A stretch of 64,000 nucleotides of DNA from NCBI RefSeq assembly GCF_023371205.1, contig NZ_JAMCCO010000002.1, positions 373,501 through 437,500 of the forward strand, given 5' to 3'. Below are positions 1 through 9,069 of this stretch, piece after piece. The position numbers were made by a program, and so were the translations under genes. Each line of letters opens with the position of its first letter. Position 1 is the first letter of the stretch. This DNA is from Parvivirga hydrogeniphila (lineage in GTDB: Bacteria; Actinomycetota; Coriobacteriia; Anaerosomatales; Anaerosomataceae). The notes beneath the pieces were generated by a model. The model made no database searches. It saw only the letters and a program-made list of their open reading frames with translations, and had not been told where the DNA came from.

Positions 1-801
1 ACGCACTTCGCGGGCTCGCAGTCGGAGCGCGCGCTGAACGCTCTCGTCTCGCAGGCGCACGGCGTGCTGTACGGCAGGAGCCAAGGGCGTCTTTCGCAGG
101 CGGTGCGGTTCATGGCGGTGGGCTACCCGCGCCTGGTCCGCGAGCACTGGCGCACCGTCGCGCTGTCCGCGCTCCTGCTGTTCGGCTCGGGCGTGCTCGG
201 AGCGATCATCGCGGCCGTCGACCCGGCGCTCGCGCGGACGCTGCTGCCACAGATGCTCCGCGACGTGCTCGGCGAGAAGGAGTGGTCGGCCCCTTCGGAC
301 GGGTTCGCGACGATGGCGCCGCTCGTGTCGGCCGCGATCACCACCAACAACATCCAGGTCTCGCTGTACGCGTTCGCGGGCGGTATCACGTTCGGCGCGC
401 TCACCGCCTACGCGCTCGTGCAGAACGGGCTCATGCTGGGCATCCTCACCGGAGCCATCGGAACGGGCAGGCACGCGCTCGAATTCTGGTCGCTCATCGT
501 CCCGCACGGCGCGCTGGAGCTGCCCGCGATCGTGCTTGCGGGCGCGTCTGGGCTCACGCTCGCACGCGCGCTCGTCGCGCCGGGCGACCTGCCGCGCGCC
601 GACGCCCTACGAGCCGCGTCACAGCCGGCCGTCCTGCTCGTCCTCGGCGCGGTGCCGCTGCTTCTCGTGGCGGGCGCGATCGAGGGGTTCTTGACGCCGG
701 CGCGGCTCGACCCGGCGGCGAAAGTGGCGTTCGGCGGAGCGATGGCGTTCCTTCTCGGGGTCTACGTGCTGCTGCCGGGGCGGGAGCGGCGAGCCCGCTA
801 G
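1..801 (+). CDS. SpoIIM/DUF95-family membrane protein, 5' end outside window
   Basis: The reading frame is open from base 1, so the N-terminus is missing. The visible 266 residues carry several hydrophobic segments and the NNIQVSLYAFAGG type motif followed by a glycine-rich GILTGAIGTG stretch and PHGALELPA, which is typical of the stage II sporulation protein M (DUF95) family of integral membrane proteins. In many bacteria members of this family sit beside DUF58 and MoxR genes, as here, and are not tied to sporulation. It converges on the DUF58 gene with a 4-bp overlap of the 3' ends. Function is not established; an envelope role is inferred from context only. Confidence 0.75.
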   Translation, partial: THFAGSQSERALNALVSQAHGVLYGRSQGRLSQAVRFMAVGYPRLVREHWRTVALSALLLFGSGVLGAIIAAVDPALARTLLPQMLRDVLGEKEWSAPSDGFATMAPLVSAAITTNNIQVSLYAFAGGITFGALTAYALVQNGLMLGILTGAIGTGRHALEFWSLIVPHGALELPAIVLAGASGLTLARALVAPGDLPRADALRAASQPAVLLVLGAVPLLLVAGAIEGFLTPARLDPAAKVAFGGAMAFLLGVYVLLPGRERRAR

Positions 802-2141
802 AGCTGGCCGCGCGCCTTGACCTCCAAGAAGCGGTTGACCGCGGCCACCGAGAGGTCCTCGGGGTCCACGTCGAGAACGAGCGCGCCGCGTGACGCGAGC
901 GTGCGCAGCGCCTCGGCCTTGTCGCGCAGCAGGTCCTCGGCGACGGCAGCGGCGAAGGCGTCCTCCGCGGTCGAGATCTCCGCTTTCGCCCGGCTCTCGA
1001 GCGCGCGGTTGCGCTGCGTGGCCACGAGCGCAAGATGCCGTGGCGCAAGCCCCGCCAGGACGCCGATAAGCCGCCTGGACGGCTCCGCTCCCGCGACGTC
1101 GGTGAACAGCACGATGAGCGAGCGCCGAGAGAGGTTCCGCGCCAGGTAGCGGAGCGCGCGCTCGTAGTCGGGCTCCTCCACGCGGGCACGCACGTCGTAG
1201 AGCGCTTCAAGGAGCACCCCGAGATGCCGGCGCCCCTTGCGCGGCGGTACGAACACTTCGACGTCGCGCCCGAAGACGAGCAGTCCCACGTGGTCGCCCA
1301 TCTCGAGCCCGAGGTACGAGAGCAGGAGCGCCGCGTTCACGGCCCGGTCGAGCTTCGTGAGCGCGCCCGCGTTCGCGGCCATCAGGCGCCCGGCGTCGAC
1401 GGCGATGACGAGCGTCTGGCTGCGCTCGGGCTCATACTGGCGCACCATGGGACGCCCTCGCCGGGCGGTGGCCTTCCAGTCGATGTCGCGGTACGGATCG
1501 CCCGGCTGGTACTCGCGGAGCGACTCGAACTCCGTGCCCGACCCGGCCAGCCGTGCCGCTCGGACGCCGATCTCGTGGAGCTTCCCACGGCGAGCGAGAA
1601 GCGCGTACCCGCGCACCGCGGTGATGTCGGGGTACACCGAGCACGGCTGCGCGCACGGAGCCGACTCCTGGCGGAACACGAGCCCGAGCGGCCCGAGCAG
1701 CCGCACGCCGACGTCGCCGAACGAGAACGCCCCACGCGACGGCGGCGTGAAGGCGAAGGCCGCCTCGGCCTCGCCGTACGGCGGCACCTCCAGCGGACCA
1801 GCGAGGCGCTCGCCGGCGAACCCCGGCGGCGGCGTCTCACGCACGAGCATCCGCGCGGAGCGATCGCTTGCGTTGCGCACCACGAGGGTGACGGGGTTCG
1901 CTACGCCGATCGACAGGCGTTCAGGCATCGTGCGCTCGACAGCGATGGCGCCGCGCGGCGGAAGCGAGCGCGCGTCGAAGACCGCGGCGGCCACGCAGCA
2001 CGCCACGACGACGACGGCCGCGATCCACGCTCCGCGCCCCGGGACGAGCAGCGGCGCGCCGGCGAGCAGCACGAATGCGACAGCCGCGCGCTTCGTCGGC
2101 AGCGGGACGGCGCCGAACGTCTGTGCGAGGCGCGCGATCAT
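798..2141 (-). CDS. DUF58 domain protein (VWA-like, MoxR partner)
   Basis: A 447-residue protein with two hydrophobic segments at the N-terminus (about residues 17-55), a beta-rich middle part and the DUF58 signature REYQPGDPYRDIDWKATAR around residues 208-226. This leads into a von Willebrand A-like fold beginning VIAVDAGRLM; the metal site DxSxS is not intact. DUF58 proteins are usually encoded with MoxR AAA ATPases and are thought to act with them as chaperones for a metalloprotein or envelope complex. The start overlaps the moxR stop by 4 bp (ATGA), so translation is probably coupled. Exact target unknown. Confidence 0.8.
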   Translation of the reverse strand: MIARLAQTFGAVPLPTKRAAVAFVLLAGAPLLVPGRGAWIAAVVVVACCVAAAVFDARSLPPRGAIAVERTMPERLSIGVANPVTLVVRNASDRSARMLVRETPPPGFAGERLAGPLEVPPYGEAEAAFAFTPPSRGAFSFGDVGVRLLGPLGLVFRQESAPCAQPCSVYPDITAVRGYALLARRGKLHEIGVRAARLAGSGTEFESLREYQPGDPYRDIDWKATARRGRPMVRQYEPERSQTLVIAVDAGRLMAANAGALTKLDRAVNAALLLSYLGLEMGDHVGLLVFGRDVEVFVPPRKGRRHLGVLLEALYDVRARVEEPDYERALRYLARNLSRRSLIVLFTDVAGAEPSRRLIGVLAGLAPRHLALVATQRNRALESRAKAEISTAEDAFAAAVAEDLLRDKAEALRTLASRGALVLDVDPEDLSVAAVNRFLEVKARGQL

Positions 2142-3097
2142 CGTGGAACGGGCACGCTTCCGAGGACGTCTGCGATGACGCTGTCGGGCTCGGTGCCCTC
2201 GATCTCGACTTCAGGTCGAAGCAGGATGCGGTGCCGGAGGCCCGGGAGCGCCGCTGCCTTCACGTCGTCCGGCGTCACGAAGCCGCGGCCCGCCATCAGC
2301 GCGCGCGCTTTGGCCGCCACGAGCACGCTCACGCCCGCGCGGGGGCTCGCGCCCAGCAACACCGCCGGGTGTTCGCGGGTGGCGCGCACGATCGCGCTCA
2401 CGTAGTCGAGGACGCCGTCGTCGACCACCACCGCGTCGAGCTCCGCGCGCGCGGCGAGCACGTCGGCACCCGTCGCGACCGCCCTGAGCCCGAGCGTCGT
2501 GAAGTCCGGCATCTCCATGCCTCCTGAGTGGCGAGCTAGGATCGCGCGCTCGTCGTCGGCCGAGGGGTACGAGACCACGACCTTCTGCGCGAAGCGATCG
2601 AGCTGGGCCTCGGGGAGCGGGTACGTCCCCTCGTACTCGACAGGGTTCTGCGTGGCCACCACGAGGAAGGGCGACGGCAGCGCGTGCGCGACGCCATCGA
2701 TCGTCACCGATTGCTCTTGCATCGCCTCGAGAAGCGCCGCCTGGGTCTTCGGGGGCGTTCGGTTGATCTCGTCGGCGAGCACGAGGTTCGCGAAGACGGG
2801 GCCCTGCCGCAGGTAGAACTCCTGGCGCTTTGAGTCGAAGACGTTCGTGCCGACGACGTCCGCCGGCATCATGTCCGGCGAGAACTGGATGCGCTTGAAC
2901 GACACGTCGATCGCGTGCGCCACGGCGCGGGCGATGAGCGTCTTGGCCGTTCCCGGCACGCCTTCGATGAGCACGTGGCCGCCGGTGATCAGCCCGACGA
3001 GCAAGGCGTCGACCACGTCGGTCTGTCCCACCACCGCTTTCGCGACCTCGTCGCGCACCGCCTGCGCGAGCTGTACGACCTTCGTCGCCTCTGCCAT
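2138..3097 (-). CDS. MoxR-family AAA+ ATPase
   Basis: A 319-residue AAA+ ATPase of the MoxR subgroup. Visible motifs are Walker A GVPGTAKT, the Walker B region LVLADEINRTPPKTQAALLEAM, sensor QNPVEYEGTYPLPEAQLDRF and the C-terminal lid. Length matches the family. MoxR proteins work with VWA/DUF58 partners, here encoded directly downstream, in maturation or stress roles. It is placed between DUF4350 and DUF58 genes in a tightly spaced operon (start only 1 bp after the preceding stop). Confidence 0.9.
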   Translation of the reverse strand: MAEATKVVQLAQAVRDEVAKAVVGQTDVVDALLVGLITGGHVLIEGVPGTAKTLIARAVAHAIDVSFKRIQFSPDMMPADVVGTNVFDSKRQEFYLRQGPVFANLVLADEINRTPPKTQAALLEAMQEQSVTIDGVAHALPSPFLVVATQNPVEYEGTYPLPEAQLDRFAQKVVVSYPSADDERAILARHSGGMEMPDFTTLGLRAVATGADVLAARAELDAVVVDDGVLDYVSAIVRATREHPAVLLGASPRAGVSVLVAAKARALMAGRGFVTPDDVKAAALPGLRHRILLRPEVEIEGTEPDSVIADVLGSVPVPR

Positions 3098-4207
3098 CTA
3101 TCGCTCGACCTCCCGTCGTGCCGCAACCACGAGCCGCGCTGCTTCGCGGAACTCGTCTTCCGGTATCGTATCGCGCCCGAGCGCCTCGTCCGCCCTGGCG
3201 AGCGCTTCTGCCGCGGCCGGGTGACGCCGCAACCCCGCGGCCGGCGAGCCGTACCGCCTCGCGAGCGCTCGCGCAAGCCCGTCGCGCAGCGTCGCGAGCG
3301 CCTCTCTGTGCGCACCCGCGCGCCGGTAGAGCCCGGCGAGCGAATCGATGTACGCGAGCGTGCGCGCTCGCTTCTCCTCGGGCGCGGGCACCGGCGGCCC
3401 GGTGCGGCGCGAGGCGCTCAAGAGCAGCAGCCCGACACCCAGCGCGGCGAGCACGAACGCCGCCTGGCCTGACGGACCGAGCCGCTGGAATGCGCTCCCG
3501 CCGCGCGCGAAGCCTTGGTGGTACTCGTCGAACCACACGGGTTGCGATGCAGCGAAGATGCGGAGCGCGACGCGGGCGTTGTCGGCTTCCGCGATGTGCT
3601 CGTTTGCAAGCGCGTCGGCGTCGGCGAGCCACACCACCTCGCCTCGGTCGACGGCGGCCGCTACCAGCACCGCCCCCGCATCGTCGCCCGCCACGACGAC
3701 CCACCGCGGATCGTCGGCGAGCACGCGGCCTGTCTGCACCGAGACGCGATCGACGCCCTCGGCAAGCGGCGTGCGCACGCGCGGCGCGATCTCCGCGGCC
3801 TCCCCGCGCACCAGGACGGCCGTCAGCCCGAGGCTCTCGACCACCCGGCCGCCCGAGCTGCCTGCAAGCACGACGGTGCCGCCGCTTCGGACCCATTCGG
3901 CGAGCGAGGCCAGCTGCTCGTCGGTGAACTCCACCTGCAGCGGCGCGTCGCCAACGATCGCGATGCACCCGGACGGCGGCAGCTCGTCGAACTGCTGCAG
4001 CAGGCGCACATCGACGCCCGACTCGTCCAGGTAGCGGTACAAGACGCGCAGCCCTTGCGGTGCGGAGCTGAAGACGCTCGGCACGGGGATCGTCTCGCTC
4101 GCGCGGCTGAACGCAGCGGAGACCGCGAGCGCGTACAGCGCGATGACGGCCGCGGTCACGCCGAGCGCGATGGCAAGCACGGGGTCGACCGAGACGCGCC
4201 GCTTCAT
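3098..4207 (-). CDS. DUF4350 domain membrane protein
   Basis: A 369-residue protein with a transmembrane helix at about residues 9-31, an extracytoplasmic domain of roughly 220 residues and a second helix (GQAAFVLAALGVGLLLLSASRR region) followed by a cytoplasmic tail. The N-terminal TIPVPSVFSSAPQGLRVLYRYL-like segment and overall layout fit DUF4350, a domain found in MoxR/DUF58/DUF4129 clusters. The start ATG at 4205-4207 overlaps the upstream stop by 4 bp. Role unknown; the operon suggests envelope biogenesis. Confidence 0.7.
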   Translation of the reverse strand: MKRRVSVDPVLAIALGVTAAVIALYALAVSAAFSRASETIPVPSVFSSAPQGLRVLYRYLDESGVDVRLLQQFDELPPSGCIAIVGDAPLQVEFTDEQLASLAEWVRSGGTVVLAGSSGGRVVESLGLTAVLVRGEAAEIAPRVRTPLAEGVDRVSVQTGRVLADDPRWVVVAGDDAGAVLVAAAVDRGEVVWLADADALANEHIAEADNARVALRIFAASQPVWFDEYHQGFARGGSAFQRLGPSGQAAFVLAALGVGLLLLSASRRTGPPVPAPEEKRARTLAYIDSLAGLYRRAGAHREALATLRDGLARALARRYGSPAAGLRRHPAAAEALARADEALGRDTIPEDEFREAARLVVAARREVER

Positions 4208-5187
4208 CTGGACGCGCCCCCGCCCGCAGCCGCGGCCTGCATCTCGAGGAAGGCCTGCCTCGCGCGCTCGTACCCATCGCGTCCAGGGTCCTGGTGCCCG
4301 TACCACGCCGGCTCGAACGCTGCCGCCAGCGCGGCGAGCGGCCGGTGGGCCGCCGGCGCGTGCTCGGCCACGTCGCGCAGGATCTCGGCGGTCGTGCGCG
4401 TCTTGGCCGCCGGGATCGCGCCGTGCTCGACGAGCGCGCGGGCGGCACCGCCGAACAGCGCGCGCACCGCCTCCCGGAACCGCCCCGAGGCCGCCTCGGC
4501 GTCGGCGAACGCGAGCGCGTCGTTCGGCAGGTCGCGGGCGGCGTCGACGACGGGCTCGCCGGCAAGCGCGCTCGCAGCGTCCCGCCTGCGCCGTCTGCCA
4601 CGACCGCCGCCTCGAAGCGAGCTCAAGACGCGCCACACCAGCCACGCCGCCACGAGTGCGCTCACTGCGAGCGCCACGTAGTACGCGGCCTCGAAGCCGG
4701 TGGACGCCGCCTTCGAACCGAACACCCTCGACATGACGCGCTCAAGCCACGAAAGCAGCCGCTTCTGCAGCCTCTGCAGGAACTCCTGCGCCGCACCGCC
4801 CTGCTCGATGCCTTCCTCGGCCAAGATGCGCTTGATACGCGCAGGATCGTCGCGCACCGGAGCCGCACCGCGCTCCAACGCCACGAGCGTGCGCACGTGG
4901 GCGGCCAGGTCGTCGCGCGCCTGCGCCCGCTCCGAGCCGCTGCGCGCCTCCCGGAGCCGTTGGACGAGCGCGAGCGCATCTTCGTCGCCGCTGTCTTGAA
5001 GCGCCGGCTCGACCTCGTCCGCGAGGCGCTGCGCGGACTGCGCGTCATACGCGCGCGACGACGCGAGGGCGTCGGCGGCCTGACGCAACGACGCCGCCGG
5101 AGCCGCGGCGCACGGCCGTGCCGCTGCGGCAAGAGCAAGCACCGCAGCGAGCGCGACGACAGCGAGCGATGCTCCGGCGCGTCTCAT
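4204..5187 (-). CDS. DUF4129 domain protein
   Basis: The start at 5187 gives a 327-residue protein beginning with an alanine-rich signal segment (about residues 8-28), a charged helical region, one transmembrane helix (AAYYVALAVSALVAAWLVW) followed by an Arg-rich stretch, and a C-terminal DUF4129 region with FREAVRALFGGAARALVEHG and the tail PAWYGHQDPGRDGYERARQ. DUF4129 is a regular member of MoxR/DUF58 clusters. The overlap ATGA with the upstream gene supports this start. Biochemical role unknown. Confidence 0.7.
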   Translation of the reverse strand: MRRAGASLAVVALAAVLALAAAARPCAAAPAASLRQAADALASSRAYDAQSAQRLADEVEPALQDSGDEDALALVQRLREARSGSERAQARDDLAAHVRTLVALERGAAPVRDDPARIKRILAEEGIEQGGAAQEFLQRLQKRLLSWLERVMSRVFGSKAASTGFEAAYYVALAVSALVAAWLVWRVLSSLRGGGRGRRRRRDAASALAGEPVVDAARDLPNDALAFADAEAASGRFREAVRALFGGAARALVEHGAIPAAKTRTTAEILRDVAEHAPAAHRPLAALAAAFEPAWYGHQDPGRDGYERARQAFLEMQAAAAGGGASR

Positions 5188-6044
5188 GCCGTGCGCGCTG
5201 CGATCTCGCGCGCTCTGACGATGAGGTCCATGCCTTCCGAGCGCGCACGGAGGTCCGTATACAGGTGCGCGAGGGCGAGCGGCATGATCGGAGCGACGAG
5301 CGTCATCGCGACGGCGAGCACGAGCCCTTCGGCGATCTTCCACACGAGCGAGGTCTGCTGGAAGACCGCGTCGGGGTTCTGCACCGCCACCACGATCTGC
5401 CGCACGATGAGCGGGGAGGCGATCGCGCCCTCGAACAGCCCCATGAGCACCGAGAGGATCACGAGGTACCCGAGCACCCGCCAGAAGTGAGGCTTCGTGA
5501 GCCCGTACGACCGTTGGATCGCCTGCACGGTGTTGGCGTTCTCCAGCACGGCGATCACCGCAGCCAGCGACAGCAGCGTCCACACGACGATGCCGCCAGC
5601 GAACAGCACCACGAAGCTCGCGACGGCGGCCAGCGACGCCAGCAGGCTCACGAGGTACCCCGTGAGCAGGTACCATCCGTACCGTGGCAGGCCCCCTTTG
5701 AGGAACGCCGCCCGGTCGCTCACGCGTCCGTACAGCATCTGCGGGAACGCCGCGAGAATCGCCGAGTCGAGGTATGCGCGGCCGAAGAACATGAGCTGCG
5801 CGCCCGCGACCATTGCCGCGTAGCCCGCGAACATGCCGAACGACGGAGCAGCCGTCGGGTCGGTCCCGATGAGCGTCTCCTCGACGAACCCGCGCAAGAA
5901 GAAGTCCTGCCCGACGCCCACGAGCAGCGCCATCGGGAACACGAACAGCGAAGCGGCGATGAGGATCGGCCCCGCGTTCGCCCGATAGGTCGCGATCGCG
6001 TCGTCGATGAGCGTCCCTGCGTTGCGCGGCGAGAACCGGTTCAC
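5184..6044 (-). CDS. Multi-pass membrane protein (GPDPase membrane-domain-like)
   Basis: A 286-residue protein with about six hydrophobic segments and the motif NANTVQAIQRSYGLTKPHFW, which recurs in the membrane domain of bacterial glycerophosphodiester phosphodiesterase-type proteins and in related transporter-like proteins of unknown role. No catalytic domain is attached. It is translationally coupled to birA upstream (4-bp overlap) and to the DUF4129 gene downstream. No specific function can be given. Confidence 0.55.
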   Translation of the reverse strand: MNRFSPRNAGTLIDDAIATYRANAGPILIAASLFVFPMALLVGVGQDFFLRGFVEETLIGTDPTAAPSFGMFAGYAAMVAGAQLMFFGRAYLDSAILAAFPQMLYGRVSDRAAFLKGGLPRYGWYLLTGYLVSLLASLAAVASFVVLFAGGIVVWTLLSLAAVIAVLENANTVQAIQRSYGLTKPHFWRVLGYLVILSVLMGLFEGAIASPLIVRQIVVAVQNPDAVFQQTSLVWKIAEGLVLAVAMTLVAPIMPLALAHLYTDLRARSEGMDLIVRAREIAARTA

Positions 6045-7009
6045 CGCTCGCCTCCTGTCGGTGCCAGCGTGACCTCTCCTGCAACCACCGGCACGGGACC
6101 TTCGGCCGTGCGCACCAGCAGCCTGCCCATCCCGTCCACGCCCATCGCTTCGCCGTGCGCCACGGTCCCGCCTGCGAGGTCACGCACCGTGACCTCCCGC
6201 CCCGGAAGCAGGTGCCGACGCTCGTACTGCTCGACGAGCCCTGCGAAGCCCGCGCGGACGAACTCTCGGTACGCCTGCGCTATGCCATCGAGCGCGATCG
6301 CCGCCACCTCGGCCGGCCGCATCGGAGCGACCTCGTCGAGAGAGGCGGCCTCGGGCGCGAGCTCGGGCGTCCGGCGCACGTTGATGCCGCACCCCGCGAC
6401 CACCCACTGGACGCGGTCGGCCTCGGCCGCCATCTCGAGCAGCACGCCGCCCAGCTTCCGCCAGCCGAGGTACACGTCGTTCGGCCACTTCAGCATCACC
6501 GGCGCGCCTGCGGCCTCGAGCGCGGCCGCGATGCCGAGCGAGCACACGAGCGCGAGCGGCGGCGCATCGGCAGGCGCGACCGGCGGGCGAAGCAGCGCCG
6601 AGAAGTAGGCGCCCCCTCTCGGTGAGATCCACTGGCGCCCGAGCCGGCCGCGACCTGCGGTCTGCTCCGCGGCCACCACCACGGCGCCTTCGGGGGCGCC
6701 GTCCCGCGCGAGGCGCTTGCAGTCGTCGTTGGTGGAAGCGGTGACGACCCCGCCGTCGAAGCGGTTCCAGAACGGGTCGGTGACGAGCCGCTCGACCTCC
6801 GGGGGGACCGTCTCTTCAGGCAGTGCGACGAGGCGGTAGCCCCTTCGGTTCGCCGACTCGACGCGGTAGCCGCACTCGCGCAGCCCCTGGACCTGCTTGG
6901 CGACCGCCGTCCGACTGACGCCGATCCGGCGCGCGATGCTCTCGCCGGACACGAACGCGCCGTTCGCGGCGGCAAGGGCGGCGGCCACCTCAGCCCTGCG
7001 GCTCCGCAT
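6041..7009 (-). CDS. birA: Bifunctional biotin-protein ligase / biotin repressor BirA
   Basis: 322 residues when started at the ATG at 7007-7009. Residues about 1-60 form a winged-helix DNA-binding domain (SGESIARRIGVSRTAVAKQV), the central domain has the biotinyl-AMP loop GRGRLGRQW and KWPNDVYLGWRKLGGVLLEM, and a short SH3-like C-terminal domain follows. It attaches biotin to carboxylase carrier proteins and, because the winged helix is present, may also repress biotin genes. No biotin synthesis genes are in the window. The 3' end overlaps the start of the next gene by 4 bp, and the 5' end overlaps the dedA-like gene by 20 bp. Confidence 0.92.
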   Translation of the reverse strand: MRSRRAEVAAALAAANGAFVSGESIARRIGVSRTAVAKQVQGLRECGYRVESANRRGYRLVALPEETVPPEVERLVTDPFWNRFDGGVVTASTNDDCKRLARDGAPEGAVVVAAEQTAGRGRLGRQWISPRGGAYFSALLRPPVAPADAPPLALVCSLGIAAALEAAGAPVMLKWPNDVYLGWRKLGGVLLEMAAEADRVQWVVAGCGINVRRTPELAPEAASLDEVAPMRPAEVAAIALDGIAQAYREFVRAGFAGLVEQYERRHLLPGREVTVRDLAGGTVAHGEAMGVDGMGRLLVRTAEGPVPVVAGEVTLAPTGGER

Positions 7010-7676
7010 CCTTGGCAGCCTCCTTTTCGGCCTCTTTCGCCAACGCCTCGACCTTCGCCCGCAGGTAGCGCCTGCGGCCCACCCACAGCGCTGCGAGCAT
7101 CCCGAGGAGCAGGACAAGACCTGCCCAGGTGATGTTGCGCGCGATGGCCAGCGCCTTGTCGAAATTCTCGCCGAACACCCGCCCGAGCACCACCATGAGC
7201 GTCGTGTACGCGAGCGCGCCCGCAAGCGTGTACGCCTCGAACAGCGCGATCCGCATCCGAGACGCTCCGGCGATGACCGGCACGAAGTTCTTGAAGACCG
7301 CGGCGAACCGAGCGATGAGCACGGTCTTCGGCCCGTGCCGCTCGAAGTACTCCTCGGCCGCGAGGATGCGCTCCGCGTCAACGAGGCGGCCGCCGTAGCG
7401 CTCCAGCGCCTGCCGGCCGCCCTTGCGACCGAAGAAGTACGAGATGTTCGAACCGGTGACGGTGCCGATGATCGAGCACGCGAAGACGATCCTGACGTCG
7501 AGGTGGCCCTTCACCGTCAAGAACCCGGCCGCCATGACGATGGTCTCGCCCGGCGTGAACGATCCGATGACGAACAGGTTCTCGAGGATCGTGAACAGCA
7601 CGACGAGGAGGTAGCCCCATCCATCGAGCAAGGAGAGCACCCAGTCGAGCGCAGCGATGCCGGTGTGCGGCGTCAC
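6990..7676 (-). CDS. DedA-family membrane protein
   Basis: 228 residues from a GTG start whose first bases overlap the upstream stop (GTGA). It has the DedA/SNARE-associated features: GSFTPGETIVMAAGFL, the GSNISYFFGRKGG loop, FERHGPKTVLIARFAAVFKNFVPVIAGASRM with the conserved arginine and proline, and four to five membrane helices. DedA proteins are linked to lipid carrier recycling and membrane homeostasis. The charged Lys/Glu-rich C-terminal tail is cytoplasmic by prediction. Confidence 0.88.
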   Translation of the reverse strand: MTPHTGIAALDWVLSLLDGWGYLLVVLFTILENLFVIGSFTPGETIVMAAGFLTVKGHLDVRIVFACSIIGTVTGSNISYFFGRKGGRQALERYGGRLVDAERILAAEEYFERHGPKTVLIARFAAVFKNFVPVIAGASRMRIALFEAYTLAGALAYTTLMVVLGRVFGENFDKALAIARNITWAGLVLLLGMLAALWVGRRRYLRAKVEALAKEAEKEAAKDAEPQG

Positions 7677-8125
7677 GCAGGACCTCCCGTCGCTCCGTCG
7701 TGGGCGAGCCAGCGCTGCCAGTCGGCCTCGCGGGGGAACATCGTGGCGCACCCGAGGAGCGCGAACCCGAGGGTCAGGTACAGGTCGAGGACCGATCGCG
7801 TCATCGGCACGAGGACCGCGCCGACGATGCTCGGCGCAACGGCCGCCCACACGAGGTCGCGCGAGAGTCGCTGCGCGCTCGCAAGCGCCGCCTCCTCGTG
7901 TTCGGCCGCCTCGACCGCGCGGGTCTTGAGCGCGCGGCCGAACACCACGGCGCCCGCGGCCAGCGCAAGCAGCATCGAGCGGAACCCCGCCGGCGGCGCC
8001 GGCCACGCAGGGAGCGTCGCGATCGCCGTCTGCCCCCACGCGACCGACACGAACGGCACCGCGAGCACGACGACGTTCCGCTTGAACCAGCGGAGGTACT
8101 CGGCTCGGACACGCTGCGCGTCCAC
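7673..8125 (-). CDS. Small membrane protein of unknown function
   Basis: A 150-residue protein with about four hydrophobic segments (beginning VVVLAVPFVSVAWGQ, MLLALAAGAVVFGRAL, LVWAAVAPSIVGAVL and LTLGFALLGCATM). No recognised motif. It lies between nadC (33 bp gap) and the dedA-like gene (4-bp overlap), so it is co-transcribed with them in all likelihood. Confidence 0.55.
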   Translation of the reverse strand: MDAQRVRAEYLRWFKRNVVVLAVPFVSVAWGQTAIATLPAWPAPPAGFRSMLLALAAGAVVFGRALKTRAVEAAEHEEAALASAQRLSRDLVWAAVAPSIVGAVLVPMTRSVLDLYLTLGFALLGCATMFPREADWQRWLAHDGATGGPA

Positions 8126-8157
8126 GGATCACCTGCCTCGTCGCGCAAGGTCGGGCG

Positions 8158-9069
8158 TCACGACTCGTCCAGTCCGTAGTCTACCGGCAAAGCGAGCGTG
8201 ATGCGGCTCGTCGAGACGCGGTCGACGCCGATGCTGGCGAGGACCTCGAGCCGCTCGATGGTGACACCGCCCGACACCTCGACTTCCACGGCGCGCCCCA
8301 CGCACGCGCTCGCGTCCCGCACAGCAGCGACGGCAGCGGCCACTGCGGCGTCGTCCATGTTGTCGAGCATGACGACGTCGGCTCCCGCTTCGACGGCGAC
8401 GACAGCGTCATGCGCACGCTCAACCTCGACCTCGACTGGAAGGTCCGGCCGGGCCGCACGCGCGCGGCGGACCGCCTCGGCCACGCTGCCTGCCCGCGCC
8501 ACGTGGTTGTCCTTGATGAGCACCATGTCCCACAGCCCGGCACGGTGGTTGTGCGCGCCGCCAACGGCCACGGCGTGCTTGCTCAACGCGCGCAGACCGG
8601 GGACGGTCTTGCGGGTGTCGTAGACCCGGAGCGCCTCGCCTGCCGCGCGCTGCCAGCGCCTGGCCTCGGTGGCGATCCCCGAGAGCACCATGAGGAAGTC
8701 GAGCGCGGTCCGCTCCGCCGCGAGCACGACGCGAGCAGGGCCCTCGACCCGCAAGACGGCCGTGCCCGCCTCGACCTCCTCGCCTTCCGCGCGAAGTGCC
8801 TCGATGCGCACGGCTGCAGGCTCGCCCGCCGCTTCAGCGAGAAGCTCGAACGTGCGCGTGGCGGCGACCGTCCCGCACACCACGCAGCGGCGCCGGGCGA
8901 CAGCGACGCCCGCAAAGCGCTCGGTTCCCAAGAACAGCGCGGAGGTCGTGACGTCGCGCTCGAGAAGCTCAGGACCTGCCTGGAGCAGCGCGTCGGGCTC
9001 CACGCCGAGGTCTTCTGCGAGTGCCCGGACGACGGCCTCGTCCACGTCGCGGGCCTGAAGCGCGCTCAT
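8158..9069 (-). CDS. nadC: Nicotinate-nucleotide pyrophosphorylase (carboxylating)
   Basis: 303 residues with the type II phosphoribosyltransferase features of NadC: EDLGVEPD at the start, RTALDFLMVLSGIAT, the RKTVPGLRALSKHAVAVGGAHNHRAGLWDMVLIKDNH block, EVEVERAHDAV, DVVMLDNM and EVSGGVTIERL. It converts quinolinate and PRPP to nicotinate mononucleotide. The ATG at 9067-9069 overlaps the nadB stop (ATGA), which supports this start over more upstream in-frame codons. Third enzyme of the de novo NAD route encoded here as nadA-nadB-nadC. Confidence 0.95.
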   Translation of the reverse strand: MSALQARDVDEAVVRALAEDLGVEPDALLQAGPELLERDVTTSALFLGTERFAGVAVARRRCVVCGTVAATRTFELLAEAAGEPAAVRIEALRAEGEEVEAGTAVLRVEGPARVVLAAERTALDFLMVLSGIATEARRWQRAAGEALRVYDTRKTVPGLRALSKHAVAVGGAHNHRAGLWDMVLIKDNHVARAGSVAEAVRRARAARPDLPVEVEVERAHDAVVAVEAGADVVMLDNMDDAAVAAAVAAVRDASACVGRAVEVEVSGGVTIERLEVLASIGVDRVSTSRITLALPVDYGLDES